This document shows, one piece after another, positions 1 through 24,529 of a stretch of 64,000 nucleotides of DNA. The notes beneath the pieces were generated by a model. That model ran no database searches and was not told where the DNA came from. It saw only the letters and a list, made by a program, of their open reading frames with translations. The translations under genes and the position numbers were made by a program. Each line of letters begins with the position of its first letter. Position 1 is the stretch's first letter. Source of the stretch: Hyperoplus lanceolatus (Eukaryota; Chordata; Actinopteri; Uranoscopiformes; Ammodytidae). The DNA lies in NCBI GenBank assembly GCA_026929865.2, contig CM049416.1:23442501-23506500 (forward strand). Direction: 5' to 3'.

Positions 1-2030
1 ATCTATCCTCCTCCAATCAGATTCACTCCTCCAGTGGGTCGGTGTCACGGTTACGGTGGATGTGGGCGTGTCCTTGGCATTTAAAAGTTGGTAGTTGTTT
101 GGTGGTCATTTGTCGCTGGGCAGATTTCGGGTTGTGGTCCCCTTGGCAACCGTCTCCATGGCGGTTATTAAACGTGATAAAAGTATTGCATCGTTAACTG
201 GCGGCCTCAGACACGTCTCTCTCTTTAGTTTTTGTTTGTGTTTTTTTATTTCACCCTTTTTTTCTTAAAAATACTGCCTTATTTTGTATGTATATATATT
301 CAAATATATATACACATACCTGTATACTGGTGCCTCCTTCAGGGACATTTAAAACAACATGAGATGTGGATTTTTTTTTGATTACAATTGTGACTTTTTT
401 GGAGTTGTTTTTGCGTTTCTTTGTTAGAGTGGCAATGACCATAAAAGGAAAAAATATTTGACATTTTCTGTGAAATACGCATATATTTTTTTTGTTGTTG
501 AGAGTTAGATGGAAAAATTGACCCCACTGATGGCCAACTTAGCTCAGCACAAAGACTGGATTCAGATGGAAAAAGCTAGCCTATAGCTTAACAATGCCTT
601 TTTGAAAGACATGTAACTTATAGAGTATGTTTTAGTTAATAAAACGAAAAAAACTGATTCGCAAAAATATTGTTTTAATGTCAGTAATCAACTGGCAAAG
701 TTACCCTATTCACTGGCAATTTCTAGTGTAACTTGATTGTTGTTGTCTATTTAAAAATGACAAGATTTCTTAATGCTAAGCTAAGCTAGGCTAGGCTAGT
801 TAGCTGCAAATTGAGCCTATAGATTTGACAGTGGGTTTCAATCTTAACTTTTAACTCTCGAAAACAAAACAGATTTAAATTTTCTAAATAACGTCAAGAC
901 TTTTTTCCTTTGTGATCCTGAGATAAGTCACTCCGAGTGTTTTGATTTTGCTCTTAGGACTGTATCCGGGCAGAAAAACTGAGGCCAATAATAAATGAGG
1001 GAGATAATAGAAAAAGAATTGAAGAAAAATTAGGAGTTTAAACACTTAGGAGGTAAAGAAAGAGGGATCAAAGATGGGAAAGAATATGGTGGAAACTGGG
1101 AAAGCCACGTGTTGACATTTTTAATTTGTCTGGTACTTTATTCCAACGATATCTGGCTTTTTTATGCCTTTAGTAACTTTAATTTAATTTTATCAATTGT
1201 TCCAATTCTGGCTGTTTTAATTTTTAGAAAAAAAGTAATTCTGAATTTTATGGTACATTTTTCAACTTTTTTTGTGAAATTGTTCGGAAAAGCTGTATTT
1301 TTTTTTAACAGTGGACTTCCTTTAATTTAAATATAATTCAACTTAAAGAACAGAAAATCGGAACCTCGCTCTGATTGGTGGAAGTGTACAGCTCATGTTA
1401 ACTTTGACCAATCAGAAATCATATACCCCAGCTTTAAATGGCCTGAACTGATTTATAAACATTATCTATTCAAAATCGATAACCTAATGTTTAATCATTG
1501 TTGGAAGTCGAAAGTGTAATAGCGTTTTAAATGGCACAGACCTACTAAAATGTGTTTTTTTTTTTTGCCTAGAACATTTTTTAGACAAAATTATGAATTA
1601 CAAATATGCAAAATAACAGATAATAAAACTTATCTTTAGTTGCAGCCCTTTAATTTATATGGGGATTTTCAATGCAATATGGACCAAAAAGAAATCCAAT
1701 TTGTGTTAACGTTTTAAAACTTTTAGCCTTTTAAAAAAAATGCTAATTTAAAAGGGTGATAAACCAAAAAGGCTGAGAAATACTCACTAGAGCATCAAGT
1801 GTGTATTAATCAGCCACTTAAAACAGTCCAGAACAATCCCATCCTTAAAGTATTCACAGATCTGCACGTGGGATTTTTTTTAAACGACAATAAAAATATA
1901 GAATTAAGCCAGAATTATTCCTTTAAAATGTGAATTGTTGAAAGTAACTTGTGGGAAAGGGTAACAGTGGATTAAAAATGTCAACCATGTCCAACTACAG
2001 CTGTTATCTGACTGTTCAAAACAACACTCA
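1..2030. other. Intergenic AT-rich DNA, no gene seen
   Basis: No ORF in this stretch has coding character; the short ones are low-complexity and AT-rich. I see no transposon ends or RNA gene. Two CCAAT-like sites in opposite orientation lie near 1370-1420, but nothing downstream supports a promoter. Confidence 0.5.
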
Positions 2031-2169
2031 ACTTAACCTCATGAGCGCCACATGAAAACCAAACCAAAAAAAAAGAAAGATATTTTTTCTTCTTTTATTA
2101 TGAAATAGTGCTACAATGTACATTGCATTACTCTCCTGACTGTCCGCTGTCTGTTTTTGCTGCTGTTGA

Positions 2170-2219
<50 letters not shown>

Positions 2220-2850
2220 GTGTGTTGTGAGTTTTGCAATGCTGGAAAAAACCTGGTAAAAACAAACGAGATGATAAATATTTTCAGTTCCTTCCAGAAA
2301 AAGTTCCAAGTATTTTTGACACGACGACGATGTGAAATAAGTATCCATCTTGAAAAGCGATTTTTATTTATTTTTTATTCCGTGTTAAAATTATTTTTTT
2401 AAAAGGTTCTCTAGGCAAAAATAGTCGATTCTTAAGACTGAATAGAAACGTATGAATCGCTCTATCAGATGGACAGTTATTTACAATGTGTGTGTCCCTG
2501 TCTGTATGAGAGTGTGTGTGTGTGTGTGTGTGTGTGAACAAGCTGATGGAGGGATGGGGGTTGGGGGTTGAGGAATAAAAATAAAAAAAAATATAAGGAA
2601 AATGAGGTAAAGAACAAACAAAAAAATTTAGAAAAAAGTTAAAATCATAAGAGTCTATAGCAGGAGTCCCGAGAGTTCCTCAAAGTTGGCCAGATTCACT
2701 TTGTAAGTGTGTTGATGTTGTTGAATGGTTGTTGCTTGTTGGTTGGGTGAAAACCTAGAGCGAAAAGTGGGAGGGGCAACTGATGGGTTGATGGTTGATT
2801 GACAGGCCAGGAGGACCAATGGCAGGCAGGCAGGAGGAGGTAGGATCCAA
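2030..2850 (-). other. cnot2: Probable CNOT2 3' UTR and flank
   Basis: Sequence just downstream of the CNOT2 stop codon on the minus strand. Several T-rich tracts read as AATAAA-like signals on the minus strand near 2365-2380, but no single polyadenylation site can be fixed by eye. Confidence 0.35.
2172..2218. repeat. (TG)n microsatellite
   Basis: A run of TG dinucleotides downstream of the CNOT2 stop codon (minus-strand sense), possibly inside its 3' UTR. A shorter (TG)n tract is at 2514-2536. Confidence 0.9.
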
Positions 2851-14101
<11,251 letters not shown>

Positions 14102-14121
14102 CTGAAGATAACACCCCCACC

Positions 14122-14227
<106 letters not shown>

Positions 14228-14573
14228 TTTACTAACATGACAACAATGGCAGTATTTTGACAAAAGGACGTGATTCATTACACAACATTATTAGAAGATG
14301 CTGTAGATAAAACATATTTGTTTATTTTGCATCTTTGAGTACGCAAACACAAGCAATATTACGTTTCTATTAATTAGGTTAATGCTATATAATTTGTAAG
14401 GTAAAGTTATTCATTATCACTTTATAATAATTTATAATTAATAAATAATATAAATAATTATTTTTAGTACTTTCAACTTTAATATTGTGTTTAAATATTA
14501 TTAAGAAGATATGGTAATTTTCATGGGCAATATAATAATCTTTATTAAGGACTCAGATGGTCCACTCACATCC

Positions 14574-14654
<81 letters not shown>

Positions 14655-14659
14655 TAAAA

Positions 14660-15499
14660 TACATTACTCAATAAAATCACTGCACTAAAATAGGTGCAAG
14701 CTATCATGCCAATGCTTTGGGAGCCTGGATGTGAACCTATAGCCCGTCATAGGGTTGGTTAAGGCTATCATGATGCTATTTTCTGATAAATCCAATCGAC
14801 ACATGAAACTGAACATGAACATTGAATATGGCTTGTCACCATCACTAGCTATTCTTTCTATGAGGCGATGTTTGCTTGACTTTACAATTTCTATTTTTCT
14901 TTTGTATTATTTGTTTCAGTAATTTTTTTAGCAAAATCATGGCAAAAATAATTTCCTCCGTGAATTAAGACCTTATATTATCTTCTATACAATTCAATTC
15001 AAGGACCTTTAGTTCAACTTGATAAGACACTGATGTTGCCCTCAAGACAGGCAATAGTAAAAACACAGTGAACAAGGAATAACCTAGACATAATAAAACA
15101 TAATGAAATAAATAGGAGTCAATACTTAAACAGCAAGAAATTCCGCTAAAACAGTTACATTGATATGTGAAAAATTCAGAAATCATAGTTTCAAATTTAA
15201 CAAAAAGTAGAAAGAGTAAGAGTCATTTTTATCTCGCTTTGCAGGGCATTTATCATGAACTTGAAGCATTTGAAAAGGCCAAGCATCGAAGCTAGTTTAA
15301 CTACCACCAAATGCAAAGCAAATAAATTCAACTAAATTATCCAGAAAAACAACAACAACAACAACAACAACGTAACGTATACAATGATTCTAATTATGTT
15401 AATAAATGTTTGTTCCTCAGTTTCATGTTGGATGTTTGATGATAAGCCACTTCATTTAAATGATGCAAAAATACACTTTATTTGAACGGGTTTGAACTG

Positions 15500-15540
<41 letters not shown>

Positions 15541-16480
15541 GTTCAAAAGCATAATATTAGCTGAATTTCAGAGGGTGAAATTGGAACTAGATACACTGAC
15601 TCTTCCATACGGTTTTCCAAGGTGAATATTTGAAATATAAGGGCAATAATACGACGTGTTAACAAACAACGCAAGGATGCCACGGTGGCTACATAGTTCA
15701 GTAGTTTAGATTTGAGTAATATAACACAGCATAGTAGGTTGAGAGTAGAGTAAAATAGATGAGAGTTCGTTTATAGTAGGATAACAAAAGAGTGTAGGCT
15801 AATAGAGCAGTGCAGTTCATAATTGAGTAGCTAGTGTTTGCCATGTACGCTAATGTTAGCTTTGTTAATCTGCCTTGCCTTATGTTTAACATAAATACTA
15901 AACTTTTCCCGTTGGGTTTTGCACAAATGTTCCGTCTCATGCAACTGTGTGTTTTTTCTGAGTCTCATTCAAACCGCAGCTTTTAGTAGGAATAAACTAA
16001 TTCGTTTTTTTTGTTTTTTTGTTTTTTAAATGTGTCAGTAGCTGCTGGTAGCCGGCTAGCGAGTGTGAGCTAACAGCTAATTCTATAGAAATTAATAGGG
16101 ATGCTAGCGCGAGAGCTAACGGGAGCTAACGAACGGCTTAGAGCACCGTACGAAAACCAATGCAAATGTAGTTAAGAGCGGTTGTGAGGCAGTTTGACAT
16201 GCCGAATACGACGTGTGATATTCGGGTGTAAAGACAGGGGACGTGGGTAAAAAAGGAACCGTGGGCTAAGTGTGTGTGTTTGTCAGGGTTTGGGCCCTGT
16301 TAGCTTCAAAACAACAACAACAAAAAGACCATACACCGCGCTGCCTAGGTTCAAACTGCTATTAACCGCTCCCGCTCGCGACCTAAGCACACAGTAACTT
16401 CCACGCGAAGAGTGCGTTTATCCAAAGTTGGTTTCTTTGAGTTTTTGCTGAGAAAATAAATAAAATGAATTTAAAAAAGG
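14660..16480. other. Probable CNOT2 first intron
   Basis: No exon recognised. It holds (CAA)n at 15350-15371 and (AC)n at 15504-15537. The usual CNOT2 N-terminal coding exon was looked for on the minus strand and not found by eye. Confidence 0.5.
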
Positions 16481-16487
16481 AGCTTAC

Positions 16488-16560
16488 CGCATCAATCTTT
16501 CTTCCCCGCTACAATCCAAGATGGCCGACATCACTTCGCCAATCAGCGAGGATGCTGGGA
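16488..16560 (-). promoter_or_regulatory. cnot2: Probable CNOT2 promoter and non-coding first exon
   Basis: On the minus strand, GGGGAAGAAAGATTGATGCG is followed by a good donor GTAAGC (exon edge 16488). Just upstream are a YY1-type site (AAGATGGC on the plus strand, 16519-16526) and a CCAAT box (16539-16543). The flanks are CpG-rich and TATA-less, as expected for a housekeeping gene. The transcription start is not fixed. Confidence 0.55.
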
Positions 16561-16701
16561 AGAGTTTCACCTCCGACCCCCGAGCCTCCATCACTCAAGG
16601 CCTAGGCTACCGTGTGTGTGCGTGCGTGCGTGTGTGCGTGCGTGTATAGTTTCATGATGATATCTATAAGTTAAAAATTAAAAATCACTCAAGGCCTAGG
16701 C

Positions 16702-16808
<107 letters not shown>

Positions 16809-17074
16809 TGGGCCTACATACAGGACGTGGATCTCGAGGAAGTATTCACATAATTGTTGACTCAACATTTATAGAAGCATCAATAAGACGAGTTAGTTAT
16901 TTTTCAACTGCTTCTGACAAATGACTCAAAATTGAAACTTTGCAAATTTCAAATTCAATAAAAAAAATAAAAATAAAAAACATAATTCAAACCAATACAG
17001 TCAATAAAGATTTTGCAAATTTTACAAAGTGATCCTCCACAAACCAAATTTAAATCCTTTAATTACTCCTTCAA

Positions 17075-17132
17075 ATTCAACAACACATTATTAACAAAAT
17101 ACAAGCTCTACAATGCAATTTCTTTGCTCTAG

Positions 17133-17182
<50 letters not shown>

Positions 17183-18470
17183 CGCTCTTCTCTCACTCAG
17201 AGCGCTTTACATATAATAATACTATAAACAAACAAAAGTATGTGGTTGGGTTGGTGGGTGAACAGGGGTAGGCAGAGGGAAGAGTGGGTCTGAGTTTGGA
17301 CGGAAGTGGTGAGGGACCGGTCACTATGTTGGGGGAGGCGTCCAGAGCCGGAGCCCCAAAAAATTTAGATGTTTGGGTGGGAGAGGTTTTTGGCTGAGGA
17401 GGATCTGAGGGCCCAAGGGGGTTGATAGGGGGGAGAGAAGGTCAGTGAGATATGGGGGTCCAGATGGTGGAGGGCTTTGTAGGTGAGGACCAGGAGTTTG
17501 TAATTGATCCGGAAAGAAATGGGGAGCCAGTGGAGCTTTTTGAGGACTGGGGTGAAATGTGGTTCCACGAGGTGGTGAGAGTGAGGAGACGGGCATTCTG
17601 GACACGTGGAGTCTGTTGATGGAGGTGGTGCTGAGCCGGGGGGGAGTGAATTACAATAGTCAAGGCGGGAGGAGATGAAGGCATGAATGAGTCTTTCAGC
17701 AGCATGGGGTGTGAGGGAGGATCTAATCTTTGCAATATTACGGAGGTGATAGAAGGAGGTTTTGACAGTGTGACGGAGTGGGTTCAAGGGGGAGGGTGGG
17801 ATCAAAAATTAATTATATATTATATTAATTATATTAATTATATATATATAAATATATAATATTATTATTATTTCTTTTGCTTTTTTAAGTGTGTAGGGGG
17901 GGGGGGGGGACATATATATATATATATATATATATTTTAATTATTATCTTAACCATACAATGAATATGTAGACAATAACAGCATACAGAAACCGTAGTAC
18001 ACATAAATAAAAGGTATAGATAAAACGGATAAAGTATAAGCAAGACAATTATAAAAGAAGTAAACAAATGTATATATGTTTTAAATAACATGAAAAGATG
18101 CAATAAATACAGAGAGGTTTAAGTGAAAACAAAGTGTGAGCAGTGATAATACCATAGATAGTATAATATAATACTGGATAATACTCCAGAATGATATACG
18201 TGTGACACAATGGCGACACCTAGTGCGTGGAATAAGCAATAACATCATTTGAGAAATGTGAATCATAAGAACATATGAGCACTATCACATCACAGCATAG
18301 ACACTGCAACAACAGGACATTAATAACAAGATACACAGCTCTATAATGCACTTTCTTTGCTCCAGAACTGTGTGTATATATGTATATACCAAAATGAATT
18401 ATGTAGACAATAACAGGATATAGAAACAAGGATAAAGTGTAAGTAAGACAATTATAAAACAAATAAATTA
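17075..18470. repeat. Old duplicated segment split by the LINE
   Basis: Sequence at 17080-17140 and 17945-18070 recurs contiguously at 18316-18470 (CAATTTCTTTGCTC/CACTTTCTTTGCTC, TGTAGACAATAACAG, AAGACAATTATAAAA). The copy at 17075-18070 is interrupted by the LINE fragment and (AT)n. Confidence 0.6.
17185..17805 (-). pseudogene. L2/CR1-like LINE fragment, 3' end of the reverse transcriptase ORF
   Basis: Minus-strand translation (17805 to 17365) gives SFYHLRNIAKIRSSL, AERLIHAFISSRLDYCNSL, PVLKKLHWLPISFRINYKLL and LTYKALHHLDP, a pattern typical of the C-terminal region of L2/CR1-clade reverse transcriptases. The frame breaks in the middle. The 3' end carries the AAGCGCTCTGAGTGAG-type tail (plus-strand 17181-17215) next to (AT)n. 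A 5'-truncated, inactive copy. Confidence 0.85.
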
Positions 18471-18511
18471 AGAAAAAAAATTAAAAAATACATAAAAAAT
18501 GCAATGAAATA

Positions 18512-18538
18512 ACACACACACACACTCACACACACACA

Positions 18539-18592
<54 letters not shown>
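18512..18592. repeat. (AC)n microsatellite
   Basis: AC repeats between two old repeat segments. Confidence 0.9.
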
Positions 18593-18596
<4 letters not shown>

Positions 18597-18609
18597 AAGT
18601 AGGAGCAGA

Positions 18610-18835
18610 CCTAGTCTCGCAAAGCCAGACCAAACTACAGCAAGTAGTATGGTCTGGAAGCACTCCGTTTAGAGCCGTCTATTCGGGGGGAAACTGGGCT
18701 GGCCTGTTTTTATTTATTTAAACCAATCACAATCATCTACGGCGGGGCTAACCCCGGGAAGCAGCCAATGGAGGCGTAGCGTTGTTTGCCGACGCCAGCG
18801 CTTAATGCTGGCGGGAGTGGTCAAGCCAGACTAGA
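18610..18835. mobile_element. MITE-like element, about 225 bp
   Basis: Starts TAGTCTCGCAAAGCCAGACC and ends in the loosely inverse GGTCAAGCCAGACTA. The GC-rich interior has no ORF. A smaller relative with TAGCCTGG/CCAGGCTA ends lies at about 20044-20127. Confidence 0.5.
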
Positions 18836-19504
18836 GCAGACCTAATACTCAAGAACTACTGTATATGAACTGTATATGCTTATACCTAGTACTATATGGC
18901 TTATACTTATACAATGGCGCCCCCTAGTGGCTAGAGTAAGATATGACACAACACTAAAGGAGCACTATCACATCACAGCATACAACACTACAGTTTTGAC
19001 TTTGTATTTGTAGTAGGGAAAATATCCAAGACAAAATATATCTACCGAATGTTTGGGGGGAAAAATATTTCTACATTGTGTACAAATTCACATACTGATT
19101 TGTAGATGAAAAAAAGCGCCAAAACCGCTTGTTTATAATAGAGAACATGAGTTTATATAGTCAAATAGTAACAGTTAAACATTTGTAAGTTGTTATTTCA
19201 AATTTAAATACAACAAACAAATAAAATGTATAGAAATATTAAAAGATATATACAGTTTATATATAGAAATAATACTTCTGCAGTTCTACAATAAATAAAA
19301 AAACTTCTCAAATAAAAGTGCAAGATCCAAGCCGCAATCCAAACAATCCTGTACATTTGGCATTTTCACACAATAATAACATAACGGCCTGGTTGTTGCA
19401 CAGACTTCTGTTCAAGTCACAGAAGTGAGTACGAACTCACTTGAAGGCGGGTGTCTGTTGAAGTTTTAAAACTATTGGATCTGCCCAGTGCCACTCTGGA
19501 TCTG

Positions 19505-19645
19505 CCAACCAATCGCAAAACGTTTGGTCGTGACGTATGTAATGCGCCGGCTTCTGCAACTGAAACTGGCCCATGACCTCAACGTCATTGTTCTCAGCCA
19601 CTCCCTCTGTTCGCTGATTGGACCGGTATAAAAATCTACAGGAGA
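19505..19645 (+). promoter_or_regulatory. Orphan histone-type promoter-like segment
   Basis: CCAAT (CAACCAATCG, 19507-19516), TGACGT near 19532, a reverse CCAAT (GATTGGACC, 19616-19624) and GTATAAAAAT (19626-19635) sit in the spacing seen at the cluster's histone genes. No histone ORF follows. It may be the remnant of a lost gene. Confidence 0.35.
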
Positions 19646-20539
19646 AAACCCACTAATATACCGCAGACCCAGACTGACTACTGAAGGGAAATGAAAATTG
19701 AGCGGAAGTATTAAGGCGGGCGGTGCCGGGCTAATGCAGAGCCCCATCACGCCCCATCTCTGCTTCTGGGTGGATGAGATACAAACTTCTGAATTGGGAT
19801 CTGGTTCCTCCTCCACATGTCCTCTGGCCCAAAGAGTGAACGGCCTTGTGAGCAGCCAAGCTAAAGAGACTGATGAAAACAAATACAGTTTTTGATTAGA
19901 TATAATATTTAGATGATGTAAAATATTTTTAATTCTATTCTATAGGCCTTTATCAGACCCGCTCCACTGACATGCTCATGCTTTATGTCCCACAAGCCCG
20001 GTCTGAGCTGGGAAAGACTTTTAGCTTCAGTGCCCCTGACTCCTAGCCTGGCTCCGCCCGCCCGCCTACTTCCGGCCAAATTTTATTTTATGAAATGAAG
20101 TACGATGGTCTGGTAGCACCAGGCTACCTGACTCCTGGAACAACTTACAGCAACAAAATAAACTAAACACCTTCATATCCTTTAACCAATTTAAACATAT
20201 TATTTTGAATCAGCCACACTCCACCTGTAACTATTTTAATTAGGCTATTGTTCTGCTTCACTCATTTGATCTGAATGTTTTAATAGTTCTCATCTCTCTG
20301 TCAGCTTGTTGTGTATTTGCATTGTGTTTGTGTGTGTGTGTTGTATTGTCACTCGACATCATTGTAAATGAGGGTCATCACCCCTCAATTGAGCTTTCGA
20401 GGATAAAAAAAGGAAATGTGTGATGGCTCTTCTTCATTGCAGTTTGTTAACATAAAGGAATCTATTTATCATAATCACAGGTTAAGCGTAAATTCAACAC
20501 GTAACTGAGAACGTTTTAGGTTTTATATTGACCAGAGGG

Positions 20540-20995
20540 TGTAATGACAAAGTTACTCACATGCTCTGAGTTTACCCATAGTCTCTTTACTGGTATGTTT
20601 ATGCATTTACATTTTGCCATATTAATTAAGCCTACTACTATTCCATAACCTACTAGCTAACCCGCATAGTCATAACATGCTGTAAGATATAAATAAACCA
20701 TAGGGCTGGGCGATTTGACCTCACATTATAAATCACTTTTAGTAGAACCGCTTTTATGATCCAAGACGTAGCCTAATCGAGCTAATATGTTCAATTAGTT
20801 GATTTGAGGTTAAAACCACCAAGCCCTATTGCTTTGTGGTATCTTACAGCATGTTAGGGCTACCGAATGGGTTAGCTATTAATCCTAATTAATATGGAAA
20901 AATATAAATGCATAAATTTACCAGTAAATAGATTATATGTAAACTCAGTGCCTCTGGTCAATATAACACCTTATAGTTTATATTATGCACTGCAT
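20540..20995. repeat. Fold-back inverted repeat, arms about 150 bp
   Basis: TATTGACCAGAGG, TGAGTTTAC, TTTATGCATTTA, TACTAGCTAACCC and CATGCTGTAAGATA on the left arm reappear in inverse order on the right arm (20835-20990). The spacer is about 140 bp. Probably a decayed DNA transposon. Confidence 0.65.
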
Positions 20996-21489
20996 TAATT
21001 GTACTTGTTACATCTCCATGTAGCACTTACATGTGGCACCTTGCAGTTTGGTTTATTTGAAGCTAAAGTACTGACTTGATTCTTGTTCTTCTGAGTTTGT
21101 ACCTTCATGGTTGAATGCACTTTAATGGAAGTCGCTTTGGATTAAAGCATCAGCTAAATAAAATGTAATGTACAGTAATGCAAAGGGTTAGCCCAGCTAG
21201 CTTAGCTTACCTGCTATTTGACAGGACGCTCCCGCTTGTCATGCTAAATGAGCGCAGATGTTTGATGAACGAGACCTTGTAGCATGTGGTCTACGTTAGC
21301 TAGCATCGTGGCAGCAAGTGGACTCGGTACTGTAAACATCCTACGTAGTCTTACCGACATTACCGACCCGCTACTGGCCCCAGATCACCGGCTTCACCTA
21401 TTCATCCATGATTCATCCACTCATTCAGTACATCTCTCTACAATCATCTGGAGATATACCATTCGCACTTGGAACAGTAACTTGAGTAG

Positions 21490-21626
21490 AAGATTTCTGA
21501 TTGGTTGATTAAACTCACGAACCACAAACTGACCAATGGAGAGTGAGCATGTTGAACGTTCGATGCTATAAAACTATTTGATTCTGCGTGTTATTCATCA
21601 ATTGACTTTTCACATCTGTAGTCAAA
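21490..21626 (+). promoter_or_regulatory. Histone-type promoter of the gag-like gene
   Basis: A reverse CCAAT (21500-21504), a forward CCAAT (21533-21537) and TATAAAA (21567-21573) lie 127 to 54 bp before the ATG. The same CCAAT plus TATA layout precedes the H2A and H3 genes in this cluster. Confidence 0.75.
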
Positions 21627-22619
21627 ATGTCTGGACATGACAACCCCGCCGCGGCAGACGCTTGGTTCCGCCCATGGATCGACTCTGAGCCACAGGAAGA
21701 GGCAGCGTGTCCCGCGGCTTCCCCTCCCCGTATGCAGAGGCCGGAGCCCGTTGTCGCAGTGCCCGTCTCAGCCGCCAGACCCCGGACAGTGCTCGGGGCT
21801 CTGATGGAAGAGTTGCCTGGTATCATCGGCAGGATAGCTGCGAGGAATGGGCTCTCTGTCCCGTTGCCTCATGGACGTGACCCGATCTGGCCGCTATTCC
21901 CCGCCATCATACCCTACCTCCAAAAGGCTGGGGCGGAGCCAGGGAGTCTCCAAGCTCCGGTCAAATTGTTCCTGCAGATCAATAAGACGGAGGGTCTGAC
22001 AGACCGCGCGATCAGGGTGGTACCGCCTCTGGATCCGGCTCTCTATGCTGTGTTTGGGGCCCGGCCGGGGCTCAGCGGCCGCCGCCCCGTTCCCAATGAC
22101 CGGCTGACGGCTCGGCTGGCCGACAAGAGCCACCAGTGCCTGGTGCAGCAGCAGGCGGTGATGAATAACATCGCCTTATTGGCCGATTTCATCACCTCCA
22201 TGGCGGCCGAGCCTGACCGATTGGCCGAACGATCGGTAGAACTGGCCAAAGTCGCCGGAGTGATCCTCTGCCTCTGCAGCCTCGGGGCCGTGGCGGCGGC
22301 GCGCGTGGCCGCCTGGCAGCACGTCATCCACCGGAACCTGTGGCTGCGACAGACCCCGGGCCTCCCGGAGCCTCTGGAGAAGCAGCTGCTGTGGAGCCCC
22401 ATCAGCCCGGACGGGCTCTTCGGGCCGCAGCCGGAACTCCGCTTCTGGGCGTACCGGAGTGACGCGGAGAGGTTCCGACAGCACCCCCTTCCACCCCGGC
22501 ATCAGCGCTCCACTGCAGATTGCCGCCGCCGCCGCAGACGGCCCCGGCCCGCCGACGATCCAGGATCATGGAGCAACACTCCCACAGAGCAGCAGAACAA
22601 GAGGAGGAGGAGGCATTGA
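21627..22619 (+). CDS. Gag-like protein expressed as a histone-type gene (330 aa, single exon)
   Basis: An intact 330-codon GC-rich ORF beginning MSGHDNPAAADAWF. It is not a histone. From memory of the family, residues about 130-285 fit the gag-like ORF1 product of DIRS-type (tyrosine-recombinase) retrotransposons: VPPLDPALYAV (132-142), an Ala-rich helical block around ALLADFITSMA (183-193), then HRNLWLRQ (235-242) and SPISPDGLFG (257-266). The related LAP2alpha domain is also held to derive from such a gag. The N-terminal 50 residues are Pro/Ala-rich. The tail is very basic (RRRRRRPRP at 300-308, KRRRRH at 325-330), suggesting nuclear or nucleic-acid binding. No reverse transcriptase, recombinase or LTR lies nearby. 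A TATA/CCAAT promoter precedes it and a histone 3' stem-loop follows 32 nt after the stop. Function unknown; a domesticated gag is my inference. Confidence 0.8.
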   Translation: MSGHDNPAAADAWFRPWIDSEPQEEAACPAASPPRMQRPEPVVAVPVSAARPRTVLGALMEELPGIIGRIAARNGLSVPLPHGRDPIWPLFPAIIPYLQKAGAEPGSLQAPVKLFLQINKTEGLTDRAIRVVPPLDPALYAVFGARPGLSGRRPVPNDRLTARLADKSHQCLVQQQAVMNNIALLADFITSMAAEPDRLAERSVELAKVAGVILCLCSLGAVAAARVAAWQHVIHRNLWLRQTPGLPEPLEKQLLWSPISPDGLFGPQPELRFWAYRSDAERFRQHPLPPRHQRSTADCRRRRRRPRPADDPGSWSNTPTEQQNKRRRRH

Positions 22620-22651
22620 CTCAAAGAGGGAGAAGTGTGTGACACAACAAC

Positions 22652-22667
22652 GGCTCTTTTCAGAGCC
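22652..22667 (+). terminator. Histone 3' stem-loop of the gag-like gene
   Basis: GGCTCTTTTCAGAGCC: a six-pair stem with a TTTC loop, the textbook SLBP-binding site. An AAAG-containing purine stretch (22679-22685) about 12 nt downstream could act as the U7-pairing element. Confidence 0.9.
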
Positions 22668-22829
22668 ACCCATCGCTTTACTAAAGCGCCGCTTCCTTCC
22701 TCCAACTCAGTTTACATCCGAGCCTGTCTGCCGGCAACAACTGACGCACTTCCCTCCGCACACAGGCCACCAATAGACATTCGATTATTGTGCAGGGATT
22801 CTACTCTCGCTATGAAGTCAAAATCATAG

Positions 22830-23940
<1,111 letters not shown>

Positions 23941-23949
23941 CTCCTCTGA

Positions 23950-24470
<521 letters not shown>

Positions 24471-24496
24471 AGACCCAACACTTCCAACAACACAAC

Positions 24497-24512
24497 GGTT
24501 CTTTTAAGAGCC
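24497..24512 (+). terminator. H2A histone stem-loop
   Basis: GGTTCTTTTAAGAGCC, with one G-T wobble in the stem and a TTTA loop, 26 nt after the H2A stop. Confidence 0.9.
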
Positions 24513-24529
24513 ACCCACTTCTATCTAAA

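Noticed and set aside
19472-19882. 136-codon minus-strand ORF
   Set aside because: No domain or signal peptide, and it lies across promoter-like sequence of the other strand; no splice or start context supports it.
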